Below are positions 17,811-25,587 of a stretch of 64,000 bases of DNA, piece by piece (position 1 is the first letter of the stretch; the number at the start of each line of letters is the position of its first letter). This stretch comes from Oceanicola sp. D3 (GTDB lineage: Bacteria; Pseudomonadota; Alphaproteobacteria; Rhodobacterales; Rhodobacteraceae), in assembly GCF_006351965.1 (NCBI RefSeq), contig NZ_CP040932.1, forward strand, positions 1,302,001 through 1,366,000. The letters are read 5' to 3'. The notes beneath the pieces were generated by a model. It saw nothing but the letters and a program-made list of their open reading frames with translations. It was not told the origin of the DNA and searched no databases. The position numbers and the translations under genes were made by a program.

Positions 17811-19067
17811 TTACTGGAACACGGCGTCGGGCTGGTCGAGGCTGTCGGAGCCTTCAACCGCGATGCCATCGAGGCCGAGCGCGGTGACTGCCCGCTCGAT
17901 GGAGCGGGTCTGGGCGACGAGCGCATCGACCGCGCCCATCACCAGCGCTTCGCCTTCGGCGTTGCCTGCCGCGAGCATCTGGTCATAGGAGTAGCCCGCT
18001 TCGGCGGCGGTCTTGATCTGGCCGAGTTCGCGCATGGTGTGGGCGAGGGCTGCTGTCAGCTCCGCATTCAAGGCCGGATCGGCCGCTGCGACGAGGGAGG
18101 CGAGGGATTCACCGGAGACAACGGAGCCGTCAACGCGCTGGTATTCACCGAGGTAGACGTTCTGGATGCCCAAGCCGTCGTAGTAGTGGCTGTTGTGGGT
18201 GTTGTCGGAGAAACAGTCGTGCTCCTCCTCCGGGTCGTGCAGCATGACGCCGAGCTTCATCCGCTCGCCGGCCTGCTCGCCGTAGGACAGCGAGCCCATG
18301 CCGGTGAGGATCGCGGTCAGACCGGCGGTTTCATCGGCCAGCACGGCCTCGCGGCCTTCGCCGCCTTCGGCCCAGGCTGCTGCCATGTCTTCAAGGTCGT
18401 TCACCAGCAGGTTGGTTGCGGCCTTGAGGTAGGCGGCGCGGCGCTCGCAGTTGCCGCCGGTGCAGGCGTCGCCGGTGGCGTAATCTGTATAGGGGCGTTC
18501 GCCCGCAACGTGCTCGGTGCCGTTCAGATCCTGGCCCCAGAGCAGAAATTCGATGGCGTGGTAGCCGGTGGCGACGTTGGCCTCGACTTCATCGGCCTCG
18601 TGCAGCGTGTCCGACAGAAGCGCCGGGGTGATCTCGGTGGCGTCGATCTTTACGCCGGAGATGGTCAGCGTGGGGTTGGCCACCACGTTAAGCCCGCCGA
18701 GCGGGTTTTCATCGGTTGCGCCGCCGTTTTCGACGTAGTCGATCAGCCCTTCATCCAGCGGCCATGCATTCACCTTGCCTTCCCAGTCGTCGACCACGGC
18801 ATTGCCGAAGCGGAAGACCTCGGTTTGCTGGTAGGGCACGCGGGCGGCGAGCCAAGCGTCCTTCGCGGCTTGCAGCGTGGCATCGGAAGGATCGGCGATC
18901 AGCGCGTCGATGGCGGCTTGCAGCGTGGTCGCGGTGGCGAGGCTGTCTTCATAGCCGGCCTGGGCGATGTCGGCATAGGTGGCGAGCACCTCGGCGGGGC
19001 CGGCGAGCGCCGGGAGGGGCGCGGCGAAGGCCGTGGCGAGGAGCGTGGCTTTGAGCTTGGAAGTCAT
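17811..19067 (-). CDS. Imelysin-family iron-regulated protein (IrpA-like)
   Basis: 418 residues with a Sec signal peptide (residues 1-22), so periplasmic or surface-exposed. The imelysin GxHxxE motif appears as GYHAIEFLLWGQD near residue 168. Tandem helical-bundle halves and length fit IrpA-type imelysins, which serve high-affinity iron uptake in cyanobacteria and proteobacteria; peptidase activity is not expected. Neighbours (bfd, bfr, di-haem oxidoreductase, hemP) all concern iron. Confidence 0.9.
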   Translation of the reverse strand: MTSKLKATLLATAFAAPLPALAGPAEVLATYADIAQAGYEDSLATATTLQAAIDALIADPSDATLQAAKDAWLAARVPYQQTEVFRFGNAVVDDWEGKVNAWPLDEGLIDYVENGGATDENPLGGLNVVANPTLTISGVKIDATEITPALLSDTLHEADEVEANVATGYHAIEFLLWGQDLNGTEHVAGERPYTDYATGDACTGGNCERRAAYLKAATNLLVNDLEDMAAAWAEGGEGREAVLADETAGLTAILTGMGSLSYGEQAGERMKLGVMLHDPEEEHDCFSDNTHNSHYYDGLGIQNVYLGEYQRVDGSVVSGESLASLVAAADPALNAELTAALAHTMRELGQIKTAAEAGYSYDQMLAAGNAEGEALVMGAVDALVAQTRSIERAVTALGLDGIAVEGSDSLDQPDAVFQ

Positions 19068-19104
19068 GTGGCTTTTAATGTCCTGTTGGCTTTTGTGTTT
19101 GGTG

Positions 19105-19557
19105 TCAGTGGATTACGCGGGGAGCGGCGAGCACCCCGGCCATGTGAGAGAAGGCCAGCCCGGCGAGGGCGGCGGCCCCCAGAAGCCCGAGGGGCGGGCG
19201 ACCAGAGAAGAGGTGGAGGGCAAAGCCCGTTGCGGCCTCTTCATCGCCCTCCGCCGCTGCTGAGAGCAGCTGGACAAAGGCGCTTTCGTCGCCGCCATAG
19301 CAGCGGCAACCGGGCGCGTGATGCGGGAAGGCGCGGGGCCGGGCCGCAAGCGCGGCGGCGAGCCGGGCAAAGGCGGCATGGGCCTCGGAGCCGTCTTGCG
19401 GGCCAAGCAGCAGGGCGAAATCCTCGGCCACTGCGGCGCTGTCGCCGGTCATCTCCATGCGCAGGTAGGTGACGGCGGCCAGCTCGGGCGGGGCCAGCTC
19501 TGCGGTGCGGCCCACGGGCGCGGCCCCGCGCGGGTTGGGGAGGACCGCGTGCTTCAT
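19105..19557 (-). CDS. Hypothetical protein of the hemP operon
   Basis: 150 residues, Ala/Leu-rich, with a Cys pair and His (HHAPGCRCYGGD near residue 78) that could bind metal or haem, and a possible C-terminal hydrophobic helix (LGLLGAAALAGLAFSHMAG). Its ATG overlaps the hemP stop as ATGA, so it belongs to the same operon. No family recognised. A role in haem or iron handling is inferred only from position. Confidence 0.65.
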   Translation of the reverse strand: MKHAVLPNPRGAAPVGRTAELAPPELAAVTYLRMEMTGDSAAVAEDFALLLGPQDGSEAHAAFARLAAALAARPRAFPHHAPGCRCYGGDESAFVQLLSAAAEGDEEAATGFALHLFSGRPPLGLLGAAALAGLAFSHMAGVLAAPRVIH

Positions 19558-19706
19558 TTGGTCAGGATCAGCTTTCCGGCGCGGGTGATGCGCAGGAAGT
19601 AGGTTTGCCCGTCGAGCTCGATCATGGCCTGGATGCCGCCGTGGGTCAGCGTGCGGGCATCGTGCAGGGGCAGGGAGGTGGCGGGGGTGCTCACATGTGC
19701 GTTCAT
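19554..19706 (-). CDS. hemP: Hemin uptake protein HemP
   Basis: 50 residues. The C-terminal half carries the HemP family core: HDARTLTHGG then a YFLRITRAGKLILTK end. HemP is a small protein linked to haem/iron uptake; in several proteobacteria it activates haem-receptor expression. It overlaps the upstream 39-residue ORF (ATGA) and the downstream gene (ATGA), giving a tight three-gene cluster. No haem receptor or hmuTUV gene is in the window. Confidence 0.92.
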   Translation of the reverse strand: MNAHVSTPATSLPLHDARTLTHGGIQAMIELDGQTYFLRITRAGKLILTK

Positions 19707-19822
19707 GCCCGGGCCTCCCCGATCATCCGACGAAAAAGCCGGGCCTCTCCGGCGCCGTAGTGGCGGCAGAAGAAGCTTTGGAGGAGGGAGGTGTATGGGT
19801 CACTTGGGTGCGCGTTTCTCAT
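19703..19822 (-). CDS. Possible 39-residue protein upstream of hemP
   Basis: Small ORF starting MRNAHPSDPYTSLLQSFF and ending RRMIGEARA, with its TGA inside the hemP ATG (ATGA overlap). The same overlap joins hemP to the next gene, which argues for a real coupled gene. The peptide is basic and amphipathic (YGAGEARLFRRMIG). No strong ribosome-binding site is seen and no family is known. It could be a leader or a small regulator. Confidence 0.45.
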   Translation of the reverse strand: MRNAHPSDPYTSLLQSFFCRHYGAGEARLFRRMIGEARA

Positions 19823-19906
19823 GGGTCCGCCTGTTCGCTGGTGTCTCCGATTGTGCGACGTGTCCGGGCTGGCCCTGTGGTGGGGTGGCTGGGAGTCGGG
19901 TTAATT

Positions 19907-19960
19907 CTGAGTGAATCGCTCAGGCATGTCAATTCCGATTGTTTTGCTCGGATTAATTCC
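19907..19960. promoter_or_regulatory. Candidate operator region of the iron operon / bioMNY
   Basis: Near-palindrome CTGAGTGAATCGCTCAG (19907-19923), followed by CCGA-N9-TCGG (19935-19951) and three related TTAATTC/TCAATTC words at about 19901, 19929 and 19953. It lies in the AT-rich gap between the hemP cluster and divergent bioM. It does not match the ICE-box pattern I know for Irr. Which gene it controls is inferred from position. Confidence 0.4.
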
Positions 19961-20025
19961 GCCCTCCAGACCCTTCAATTGCGGGGCGTTTCGGGCTAGG
20001 GCGGGCGGATGAGAAGGGGTGCGTG

Positions 20026-20739
20026 ATGAGCGAGATCCGGTTGGATGGGGCAGGATATGGCGTGGCGGAGCGGGAGATTCTGCGCCCGCTGACGCTGGAG
20101 CTGCGCGAGCGCCGCATCGGGATTGTCGGGCGCAATGGCTCGGGCAAGAGCACGCTGGCGCGGCTGCTGGCCGGGTTGATCGCGCCGAGCGCGGGCAGGA
20201 TTGCGGTGGGCGGGGATGACCTGTTTGCCGACCGCAAGGCGGCGCTGGCGCGGGTGGGCATTCTGTTTCAGAACCCCGATCACCAGATCATCTTTCCGAC
20301 CTGCGGCGAGGAGGTGACCTTTGGGCTCGCGCAGCAGGGGCGGCGTGAGGCCGAGGCCGAGGCTGCCGCGCGGGCTGCCCTCGAGAGTTTTGGCAAGGCG
20401 CATTGGTGGGACAGGCCGGTGGGCAGCCTGAGCGGGGGGCAGCGGCATTTGCTGTGCCTCATTGCGGTGCTGGCGATGGCGCCAGAGTGGCTGATCCTCG
20501 ATGAGCCTTTCGCGGGGCTCGACATTCCGACCACGCGGGCGCTGCATGGGCGGCTCGATGCGCTGGAGCAGCGGGTGGTGATGATTTCTCACGACCCGGC
20601 GGCGCTGGAGGGCTTTGACCGGGTGATCTGGCTGGAAGCCGGTGCGGTGGCAGCTGATGGCCCTGCGGGCGAGGTGCTGGCGCGGTTTCGGGCGGCGATG
20701 GAAGGGATGGGCGATGATCTCACTGACCTCGCCGGTTGA
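20026..20739 (+). CDS. bioM: Biotin transporter ATPase BioM
   Basis: 237-residue ABC ATPase of the energy-coupling-factor biotin transporter. Walker A GRNGSGKST is at 35-43, with Q-loop FQNPDHQI, signature LSGGQ, Walker B LILDEP and switch His in MISHDP. The FQNPDHQI form is typical of ECF/CbiO-type ATPases. I prefer ATG 20026, preceded by AAGGGG, over GTG 20023. It overlaps bioN by 26 bases, and bioMNY forms one operon. Confidence 0.95.
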   Translation: MSEIRLDGAGYGVAEREILRPLTLELRERRIGIVGRNGSGKSTLARLLAGLIAPSAGRIAVGGDDLFADRKAALARVGILFQNPDHQIIFPTCGEEVTFGLAQQGRREAEAEAAARAALESFGKAHWWDRPVGSLSGGQRHLLCLIAVLAMAPEWLILDEPFAGLDIPTTRALHGRLDALEQRVVMISHDPAALEGFDRVIWLEAGAVAADGPAGEVLARFRAAMEGMGDDLTDLAG

Positions 20740-21331
20740 GACGGTGTTCCATCGCTGGCCAGCGGGGCTGAAGCTGGGCCTGCTGTGCGTGGCGACGACG
20801 GGGCTGTTTTTGCTCGCGTCGCTCGCGGGGCAGCTCGCTGCGCTCGCCGGGGTCGCTGCGCTTTATGCCCTGCCGGGCGTGCGCTTTGCGCGGGCGGGCC
20901 TCGCTGCGCTCCGCCCGGTCTGGCTCTTCGCGGTGCTCATCGCCCTGTGGCATTTGGCAACGGGGACGCCGCAGGAGGGGGCGGTGATTGTGCTGCGGCT
21001 GGTGAGCGCGGTGGCGTTGGCCAACCTTGTGACCATGACGACCCGGCTGGCGGACATGCTGGGCGTGCTGCATTGGCTGACGTCGCCGCTGCGCTGGCTG
21101 GGGCTGCGCACCCGCCCGCTGGAGCTTGCCATTTCACTGGTGATCCGGTTTATCCCGGTCTTGAGCGAAAAGGGCGCGGCGCTGGCCGAGAGTTACCGGG
21201 CGCGCTCGCCAAGACGCCGCGCGGGCTGGCGGATCGCCGCCCCGCTGGCCGGTGTGGCGCTGGATGATGCGGACAGGGTAGCCGAGGCGCTGAGAGCGCG
21301 CGGCGGATTAAGCGAAGGGGCTGAGCGATGA
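20714..21331 (+). CDS. bioN: Biotin transporter T component BioN
   Basis: 205-residue CbiQ-like transmembrane coupling protein. Five or so helices are followed by the cytoplasmic coupling helices with the A-R-S motif (ESYRARSPRRRAG near residue 162). It links BioM ATPase to BioY. ATG 20714 lies inside the end of bioM, and the stop overlaps the bioY start (ATGA). Confidence 0.93.
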   Translation: MISLTSPVETVFHRWPAGLKLGLLCVATTGLFLLASLAGQLAALAGVAALYALPGVRFARAGLAALRPVWLFAVLIALWHLATGTPQEGAVIVLRLVSAVALANLVTMTTRLADMLGVLHWLTSPLRWLGLRTRPLELAISLVIRFIPVLSEKGAALAESYRARSPRRRAGWRIAAPLAGVALDDADRVAEALRARGGLSEGAER

Positions 21332-21888
21332 AACGGGTTTCGGAACGCGATGTGGTGATGATTGCGCTGTTTGCGGCGCTGATCGCGGTGCTGGGGCTGA
21401 TCCCCAAGCTGACGCTGGCCTCGGGCATTCCGATCACCGCGCAGACGCTGGGCATCATGCTGTGCGGCACGGTGCTTGGCGCATGGCGCGGTGCGGCGGC
21501 GGCGGCGCTGTTTTGCCTGCTGGTGCTGCTTGGCCTGCCGCTTCTGGCGGGCGGGCGTGGCGGGCTTGGCGTGCTGATGACGCCCTGGGCAGGCTTTTTC
21601 GTGGGCTTCCCGGTTGCGGCCTTCGTGGCTGGGCTGGTGATGGAGCGGATGCGCCGCCAGCCTGTGGCCTATGGTGCCGCCGCAGGCGCGGTGCTGGGTG
21701 GGATCGTGGCGCTCTATGCGATTGCGCTGCTGTGGTACATGGTGGCCAAGCCTGCGGGCCTCGGCGAGGCGGTGACGGTGGCGGCGCTGCCCTTCATCCC
21801 CGGTGACATCATCAAGGCGGTCCTGGCCGCGCTCGTGACCCAGGCGCTGGCAAAGGCGCGCCCGGGTGCTCTGCCCAGCCGGGGCTGA
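21328..21888 (+). CDS. bioY: Biotin-binding S component BioY
   Basis: 186-residue membrane protein that captures biotin. It has six helices and family blocks IPKLTLASGIPITAQTLGIML and GFFVGFPVAAFVAGL, with the end FIPGDIIKAVLAALV. Together with BioM and BioN it makes the high-affinity importer. The imported biotin serves carboxylases such as PccA at 61 kb. Confidence 0.96.
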   Translation: MKRVSERDVVMIALFAALIAVLGLIPKLTLASGIPITAQTLGIMLCGTVLGAWRGAAAAALFCLLVLLGLPLLAGGRGGLGVLMTPWAGFFVGFPVAAFVAGLVMERMRRQPVAYGAAAGAVLGGIVALYAIALLWYMVAKPAGLGEAVTVAALPFIPGDIIKAVLAALVTQALAKARPGALPSRG

Positions 21889-21892
21889 TACG

Positions 21893-22585
21893 GTGGAGGG
21901 GCGACCCCGCCGGGAGCTGAGTGTCAGCGAAGCGCTGGCACAGCGGCGCTCGGTGCGGGGCTTTTTGCCCGACCCGCTGGAGCGCGGCACGGTGGAAGCG
22001 ATCCTGACCGACGCCCGCCGCGCGCCCTCAGGCGCCAACCTGCAACCCGGGCGCTTCATTGCACTCACCGGCGCGCCGCTGCGGGCGCTGTCAGCCAAGC
22101 TGGCCGAGGCGATTGCCGAGGGGCGGCCGCAGGTGGCGGAATACTCCTACTTTCCAAAGAAGATGCCGCCCGACTTGAAGGCGCGGCAGCGGGCGGCGGG
22201 CTATGCGCTTTATGAGGCGCTGGGCATCGAAAAGCGCGACCTTGAGGGGCGGCGGCGGCAGTTTGACCTGAACTACCGCTTCTTTGACGCGCCGGTGGGC
22301 ATTGTGGTGACGATCGACCGGGAGATGGGCAAGGGCTGCTTCATGGACCTTGGCATGGCGATCATGGCGCTGCTGGCCTCGGCGGAGGGGCGGGGGCTGG
22401 CCACCTGTGGTTTGGGTGCCATCGCGCATTACGGCGATGTGGTGCATGAGGCGCTGGCGCTGCCGGAGCGGGAGTTGGTGGTGTGCGGCATTGCGCTGGG
22501 CCGCGCCGACCCGGTCCATCCGGCGAATGCGGTGCGCACGGCGCGTGAGCCGTTGGAGGTTTTCGCGGAGTTGCGCGGGTTTTAG
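21893..22585 (+). CDS. Nitroreductase-family flavoprotein
   Basis: About 230 residues, FMN-dependent NAD(P)H oxidoreductase. Family features are RRSVRGFLPDPL with RRAPSGANLQPGRFI near the N-terminus, and the conserved GLATCGLGAIAHY segment near residue 170. GTG 21893 is preferred; GTG 21866 inside bioY is the alternative. It follows bioY by 4 bases and is probably in the same transcript. Substrate unknown; link to biotin not evident. Confidence 0.85.
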   Translation: MEGRPRRELSVSEALAQRRSVRGFLPDPLERGTVEAILTDARRAPSGANLQPGRFIALTGAPLRALSAKLAEAIAEGRPQVAEYSYFPKKMPPDLKARQRAAGYALYEALGIEKRDLEGRRRQFDLNYRFFDAPVGIVVTIDREMGKGCFMDLGMAIMALLASAEGRGLATCGLGAIAHYGDVVHEALALPERELVVCGIALGRADPVHPANAVRTAREPLEVFAELRGF

Positions 22586-22643
22586 CGCCGTGGCCCGGCG
22601 TGGGGCCTCAACCGCGCCAGAACGCCCTTAGCGAAAACAAAGT

Positions 22644-22678
22644 TGCCCGCCCCGACTAGGGATAACGTGGGGCGGGCA
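22644..22678 (-). terminator. Terminator hairpin downstream of msrB
   Basis: Perfect 10-base inverted repeat TGCCCGCCCC (22644-22653) / GGGGCGGGCA (22669-22678). Read on the minus strand it is followed by ACTTTGTTTT, a T-rich tract. It probably ends the msrB transcript and lies after the convergent nitroreductase gene. Confidence 0.65.
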
Positions 22679-22730
22679 GGCCTGCGTGAACCTTAGGGGG
22701 AAAGGCTGTGGCGCAGGCTTTTTGCGTGAA

Positions 22731-23210
22731 TCAGGCGGCGACGAACTTGAGGCTCACCCCGTTGAGGCAATGGCGCTTGCCGGTGGGCGCGGGGCCGTCA
22801 TCAAAGATGTGGCCAAGATGAGAGCCGCAGCGGCGGCAGTGACATTCGGTGCGGACCGAAAACAGCTTGCGGTCTTCCTTGGTGCCAATGGCGTTTGCCA
22901 GAGGCTTCCAGAAAGACGGCCAGCCGGTGCCGCTATCGTACTTGGTTTCGGAGGGGTAGAGCGGCAGGTCGCAGCCTTTGCAGATGTAGGTGCCCGCGCG
23001 CTTTTCGTCGTTCAGCGGGCTGGTGCCGGCGCGTTCGGTGGCCTCTTCACGCATCACGGCAAATTCTGTGTCGGTCAGCATGGCCTTCCATTCGGCCTCG
23101 GACCGGGTGATTTCGAAGTTGCCTTCGGTGGCGGCAAAGAGCCGGGGGCTGAGCACCATGGCCACGGGCAGCGCGGCGGTGGCAGCTGAGAGGAATGTGC
23201 GGCGGTTCAT
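22731..23210 (-). CDS. msrB: Peptide-methionine (R)-S-oxide reductase, exported
   Basis: 159 residues. A Tat-type leader (NRRTFL then a hydrophobic stretch, residues 2-26) sends it to the periplasm, where it repairs methionine R-sulfoxides. Zinc ligands are C77/C80 and C125/C128. Catalytic Cys148 lies in GKRHCLNGVSLKF, with the MsrB hallmark GWPSFWKPL at 97. AAGGAG before ATG 23210 decides the start. It follows the fasciclin and sigma genes on the same strand, fitting an envelope oxidative-stress set. Confidence 0.95.
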   Translation of the reverse strand: MNRRTFLSAATAALPVAMVLSPRLFAATEGNFEITRSEAEWKAMLTDTEFAVMREEATERAGTSPLNDEKRAGTYICKGCDLPLYPSETKYDSGTGWPSFWKPLANAIGTKEDRKLFSVRTECHCRRCGSHLGHIFDDGPAPTGKRHCLNGVSLKFVAA

Positions 23211-23356
23211 GGTGGTCTCCTTTGGATGGTTGGGGCGGGGCGGGCGCGGGGCGCTCTCGCTGAAGTGCGGTGGCACCTCCCCGCGGTGATCGGAGGACGG
23301 AGAGGTGCCGAGCCGCCGCCGGAGGCCCGAAGGTTCCGGCGGCGAATTGCGGTGCG

Positions 23357-23908
23357 TTACATCTTGGGCAGGAGCACCGCGTCGACCACGTGGATGACGC
23401 CGTTGGACTGCTTCACGTCGGCGATGGTGACGGTGGAGATGCCGCCGTTTTCGTCTTCGATGATGATGTTGGTGCCCATCTGCTTGGCCTCGAACACGCA
23501 GCCACCGACCGTTTTGATCTCATGGGAGCCATTGTCGGAGATGATCATCTCGGAGAGCGCGGCAGACATCACGTTGGCAGACACGACGTGGCAGGTGAGG
23601 ATCTTGGTGAGCTGGTCCTTGTTCTCGGGCTTCAGCAGGGTTTCGACGGTGCCGGCGGGCAGGGCCTCGAAGGCGGCGTTGGTCGGGGCGAACACGGTGA
23701 AGGGGCCTTCGCTGGAGAGAGTCTCGACCAGACCGGCGGCCTGAACGGCGGCGACGAGGGTGGTGTGATCGGCGGAGTTCACGGCGTTTTCGACGATGTT
23801 CTTGTTTTCGAACATGTCGGCACCACCGACCATCGGGTTGGCAGCCCATGCGGTGCCGGCGATGAGTGCGGCGGCGGCGGTGGTGGCGAGCGTTTTGGCG
23901 AATTTCAT
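23357..23908 (-). CDS. Exported fasciclin-domain protein
   Basis: 183 residues with a Sec signal peptide (residues 1-23). One fasciclin (FAS1) domain follows, with the H1-like block GPFTVFAPTNAAFEALP and the ending NGVIHVVDAVLLP. FAS1 domains mediate adhesion or ligand binding at the cell surface. It is the first gene downstream of the anti-sigma gene, a layout also known for SigK/RskA and the fasciclin proteins Mpt70/Mpt83 in mycobacteria. Confidence 0.92.
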   Translation of the reverse strand: MKFAKTLATTAAAALIAGTAWAANPMVGGADMFENKNIVENAVNSADHTTLVAAVQAAGLVETLSSEGPFTVFAPTNAAFEALPAGTVETLLKPENKDQLTKILTCHVVSANVMSAALSEMIISDNGSHEIKTVGGCVFEAKQMGTNIIIEDENGGISTVTIADVKQSNGVIHVVDAVLLPKM

Positions 23909-24055
23909 TTGGGTCTCTCCTGATCTGTCATTTGCCTCGGCCATTGCGGCGAGGTTGTGCAGAGAGTTACGGAGCGGCTTTGCGATTGGTTTCAAAAGAA
24001 GCTGAGAAAAAGTGGTATCTCGCTGATTTTGAGAATAAAAATTTCCGCGCTTCGC

Positions 24056-24736
24056 TTAGAGCGCCTGCACCTGCGCTGCCGCCAGAACATCACCCGTGGG
24101 GGCGCCGGTGGGGGAGCCGCCGGGGGGTTCGTCGGAGATGGCGAGGGTGCCGCCGGTGAAGGCGGCGCGCAGGGCTTCGGGCACCTCGATGCGCACGTCT
24201 TCGGCCTCTGGCAGCACGCCGAGCGAGACCGGTGCGGGCGCGCCCTCGGCGATCAGCCAGAGCTCCAGCGCACGGCCCGGGCGGGCGGTGCCGGCCTCGC
24301 GGATCAGGTGCAGCTCGCCCTCGGCGCTGAGTGCGGCCTGCACCACCAGCGAGCCGTCTTCGGCGGAGATTTGCGCCTGATGGGTCGGAGGCGCAACGGG
24401 GCCGGGCGGCACGGCGAAGAAGAGGGCAACGGCGATGAGGGCGGCCACGAGACCGCCGGTCAGCCAGCGCCACGGCGAGATGCCCGCGCGGCCGGGGGTG
24501 GCCTCGCCGTAGGCTGCCGCTTCGATGCGGGGCCAGAGCGCGGCGGGGGGCGTTTCGGCCACCTCATCGGCCAGCGTTGCGAGGCCCTCCTGCCACTCGG
24601 TGACGAGATCGCGCAGCGCGGGCTCGGCGGCCAGACGGGCTTCGAAGGCGGCGACCTCTTCGGCCACAAGCAGACGCAAGACATATTCGCCCGCGAGGGC
24701 GATGTCGTCTTCGTCGTATGTGGCCGTCTCGCTCAT
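24056..24736 (-). CDS. Anti-sigma factor, RskA-like
   Basis: 226 residues. An N-terminal cytoplasmic sigma-binding part (residues 1-85, with ALAGEYVLRLL and a W-Q-E-G segment) is followed by one membrane helix (about 92-109) and a periplasmic anti-sigma-K domain (ALELWLIAEG...VSLGVLP). Single-pass inner-membrane protein that holds the adjacent sigma factor until a signal leads to its breakdown. Its ATG overlaps the sigma stop (ATGA). Confidence 0.9.
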   Translation of the reverse strand: MSETATYDEDDIALAGEYVLRLLVAEEVAAFEARLAAEPALRDLVTEWQEGLATLADEVAETPPAALWPRIEAAAYGEATPGRAGISPWRWLTGGLVAALIAVALFFAVPPGPVAPPTHQAQISAEDGSLVVQAALSAEGELHLIREAGTARPGRALELWLIAEGAPAPVSLGVLPEAEDVRIEVPEALRAAFTGGTLAISDEPPGGSPTGAPTGDVLAAAQVQAL

Positions 24737-25275
24737 CTTTCGAGGCACTCTTTCAGTTTTATCAGGCTGCGTCGCAGCCATGTTCTCATCGTGTTGAGTG
24801 GCACGCTGTAGCGGCTTGCCAACTCATCATATGTGGCGCCCTCAAGATAGGCACCGCGCACCGCAGCGGAGCGCTCGGGCTCCAGCTCGCCAAGGCACGC
24901 GCCGATCCGGGCGGCCTCGCCAGCGGCCACCGCCGATTGCTCGGGCGTGGGGCCGGAAGCGACCAGTGGCGGCGCATCCTCAAGTTCGTCCGCCGGGGGG
25001 GCCTTGGCCCGCAGACGGTCGATGGCGAGGTTGCGCGTGACCGTCGACAACCAGGCCATGGGTGACGGCCCGCCCGCCGTGTAGCTATCGGCTTTCCGCC
25101 AGATCCGCAGGTAAACCTCCTGCAGCGCATCTTCGGCTTCGGACCGCTCCTTGAGGATACGGAGGCAGATGCCAAAAAGTTTCGAGCTGGTGGCCTGATA
25201 AAGGTCGGCAAAGGCAGAACGGTCTCCCAGACCGCATCGCGCAATCATCCCCTCGATATCTTCCGTCGTTACCAT
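24733..25275 (-). CDS. ECF sigma factor, SigK-like
   Basis: 180 residues. Sigma-70 region 2 covers about 15-85 (ATSSKLFGICLRILKERSEAEDALQEVYLRIWRKA...AWLSTVTRNLAIDRLR) and region 4 about 125-178 (GATYDELASRYSVPLNTMRTWLRRSL). ATG 25275 starts the recognisable domain; the longer open frame upstream is not sigma-like. Likely autoregulated and controlling the fasciclin and possibly msrB genes; promoter sequence not established. Confidence 0.93.
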   Translation of the reverse strand: MVTTEDIEGMIARCGLGDRSAFADLYQATSSKLFGICLRILKERSEAEDALQEVYLRIWRKADSYTAGGPSPMAWLSTVTRNLAIDRLRAKAPPADELEDAPPLVASGPTPEQSAVAAGEAARIGACLGELEPERSAAVRGAYLEGATYDELASRYSVPLNTMRTWLRRSLIKLKECLER

Positions 25276-25587
25276 GGCGCGGACCCTAACAGCCCCGTTC
25301 CGCGATGGCGAGACGTCCGCAGCCCTTGCCGACTGCGGACGCCTCTTCCCTTCACACTCGTAAACCAGACCGAGGCTGCGCCCTCCAGCATGGCACCGCG
25401 AGAACGGCCTGTGAGAGAAGACACGGGGTGGGGGTGCGATGAGTTTCACTGTCGGACGAAAAACTTCCTGTGGCCTCCATCGTTTCGGTGCAATGGCCCG
25501 TATTTGGTTGCGGCCCCTCTGGGCGCGGGGCATGGTTGACGCCCGCTTTGAGCGGGTATTCGCAGTATGTTCTGAGGGTGGATTTGC
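25276..25587. promoter_or_regulatory. Divergent sigma / lipoprotein intergenic region with hairpin
   Basis: 312 bases between the sigma gene (minus) and the lipoprotein gene (plus). It holds a perfect 9-base inverted repeat CGTCCGCAG (25314-25322) / CTGCGGACG (25333-25341) in the likely sigma 5' leader. No further gene is convincing here. Promoters for both directions must lie in it, but I cannot assign boxes. Confidence 0.4.

Noticed and set aside
19907-19923. Irr (ICE box) or BioR site in front of hemP/bioM
   Set aside because: The palindrome does not fit either consensus as I know it, so no regulator is named.
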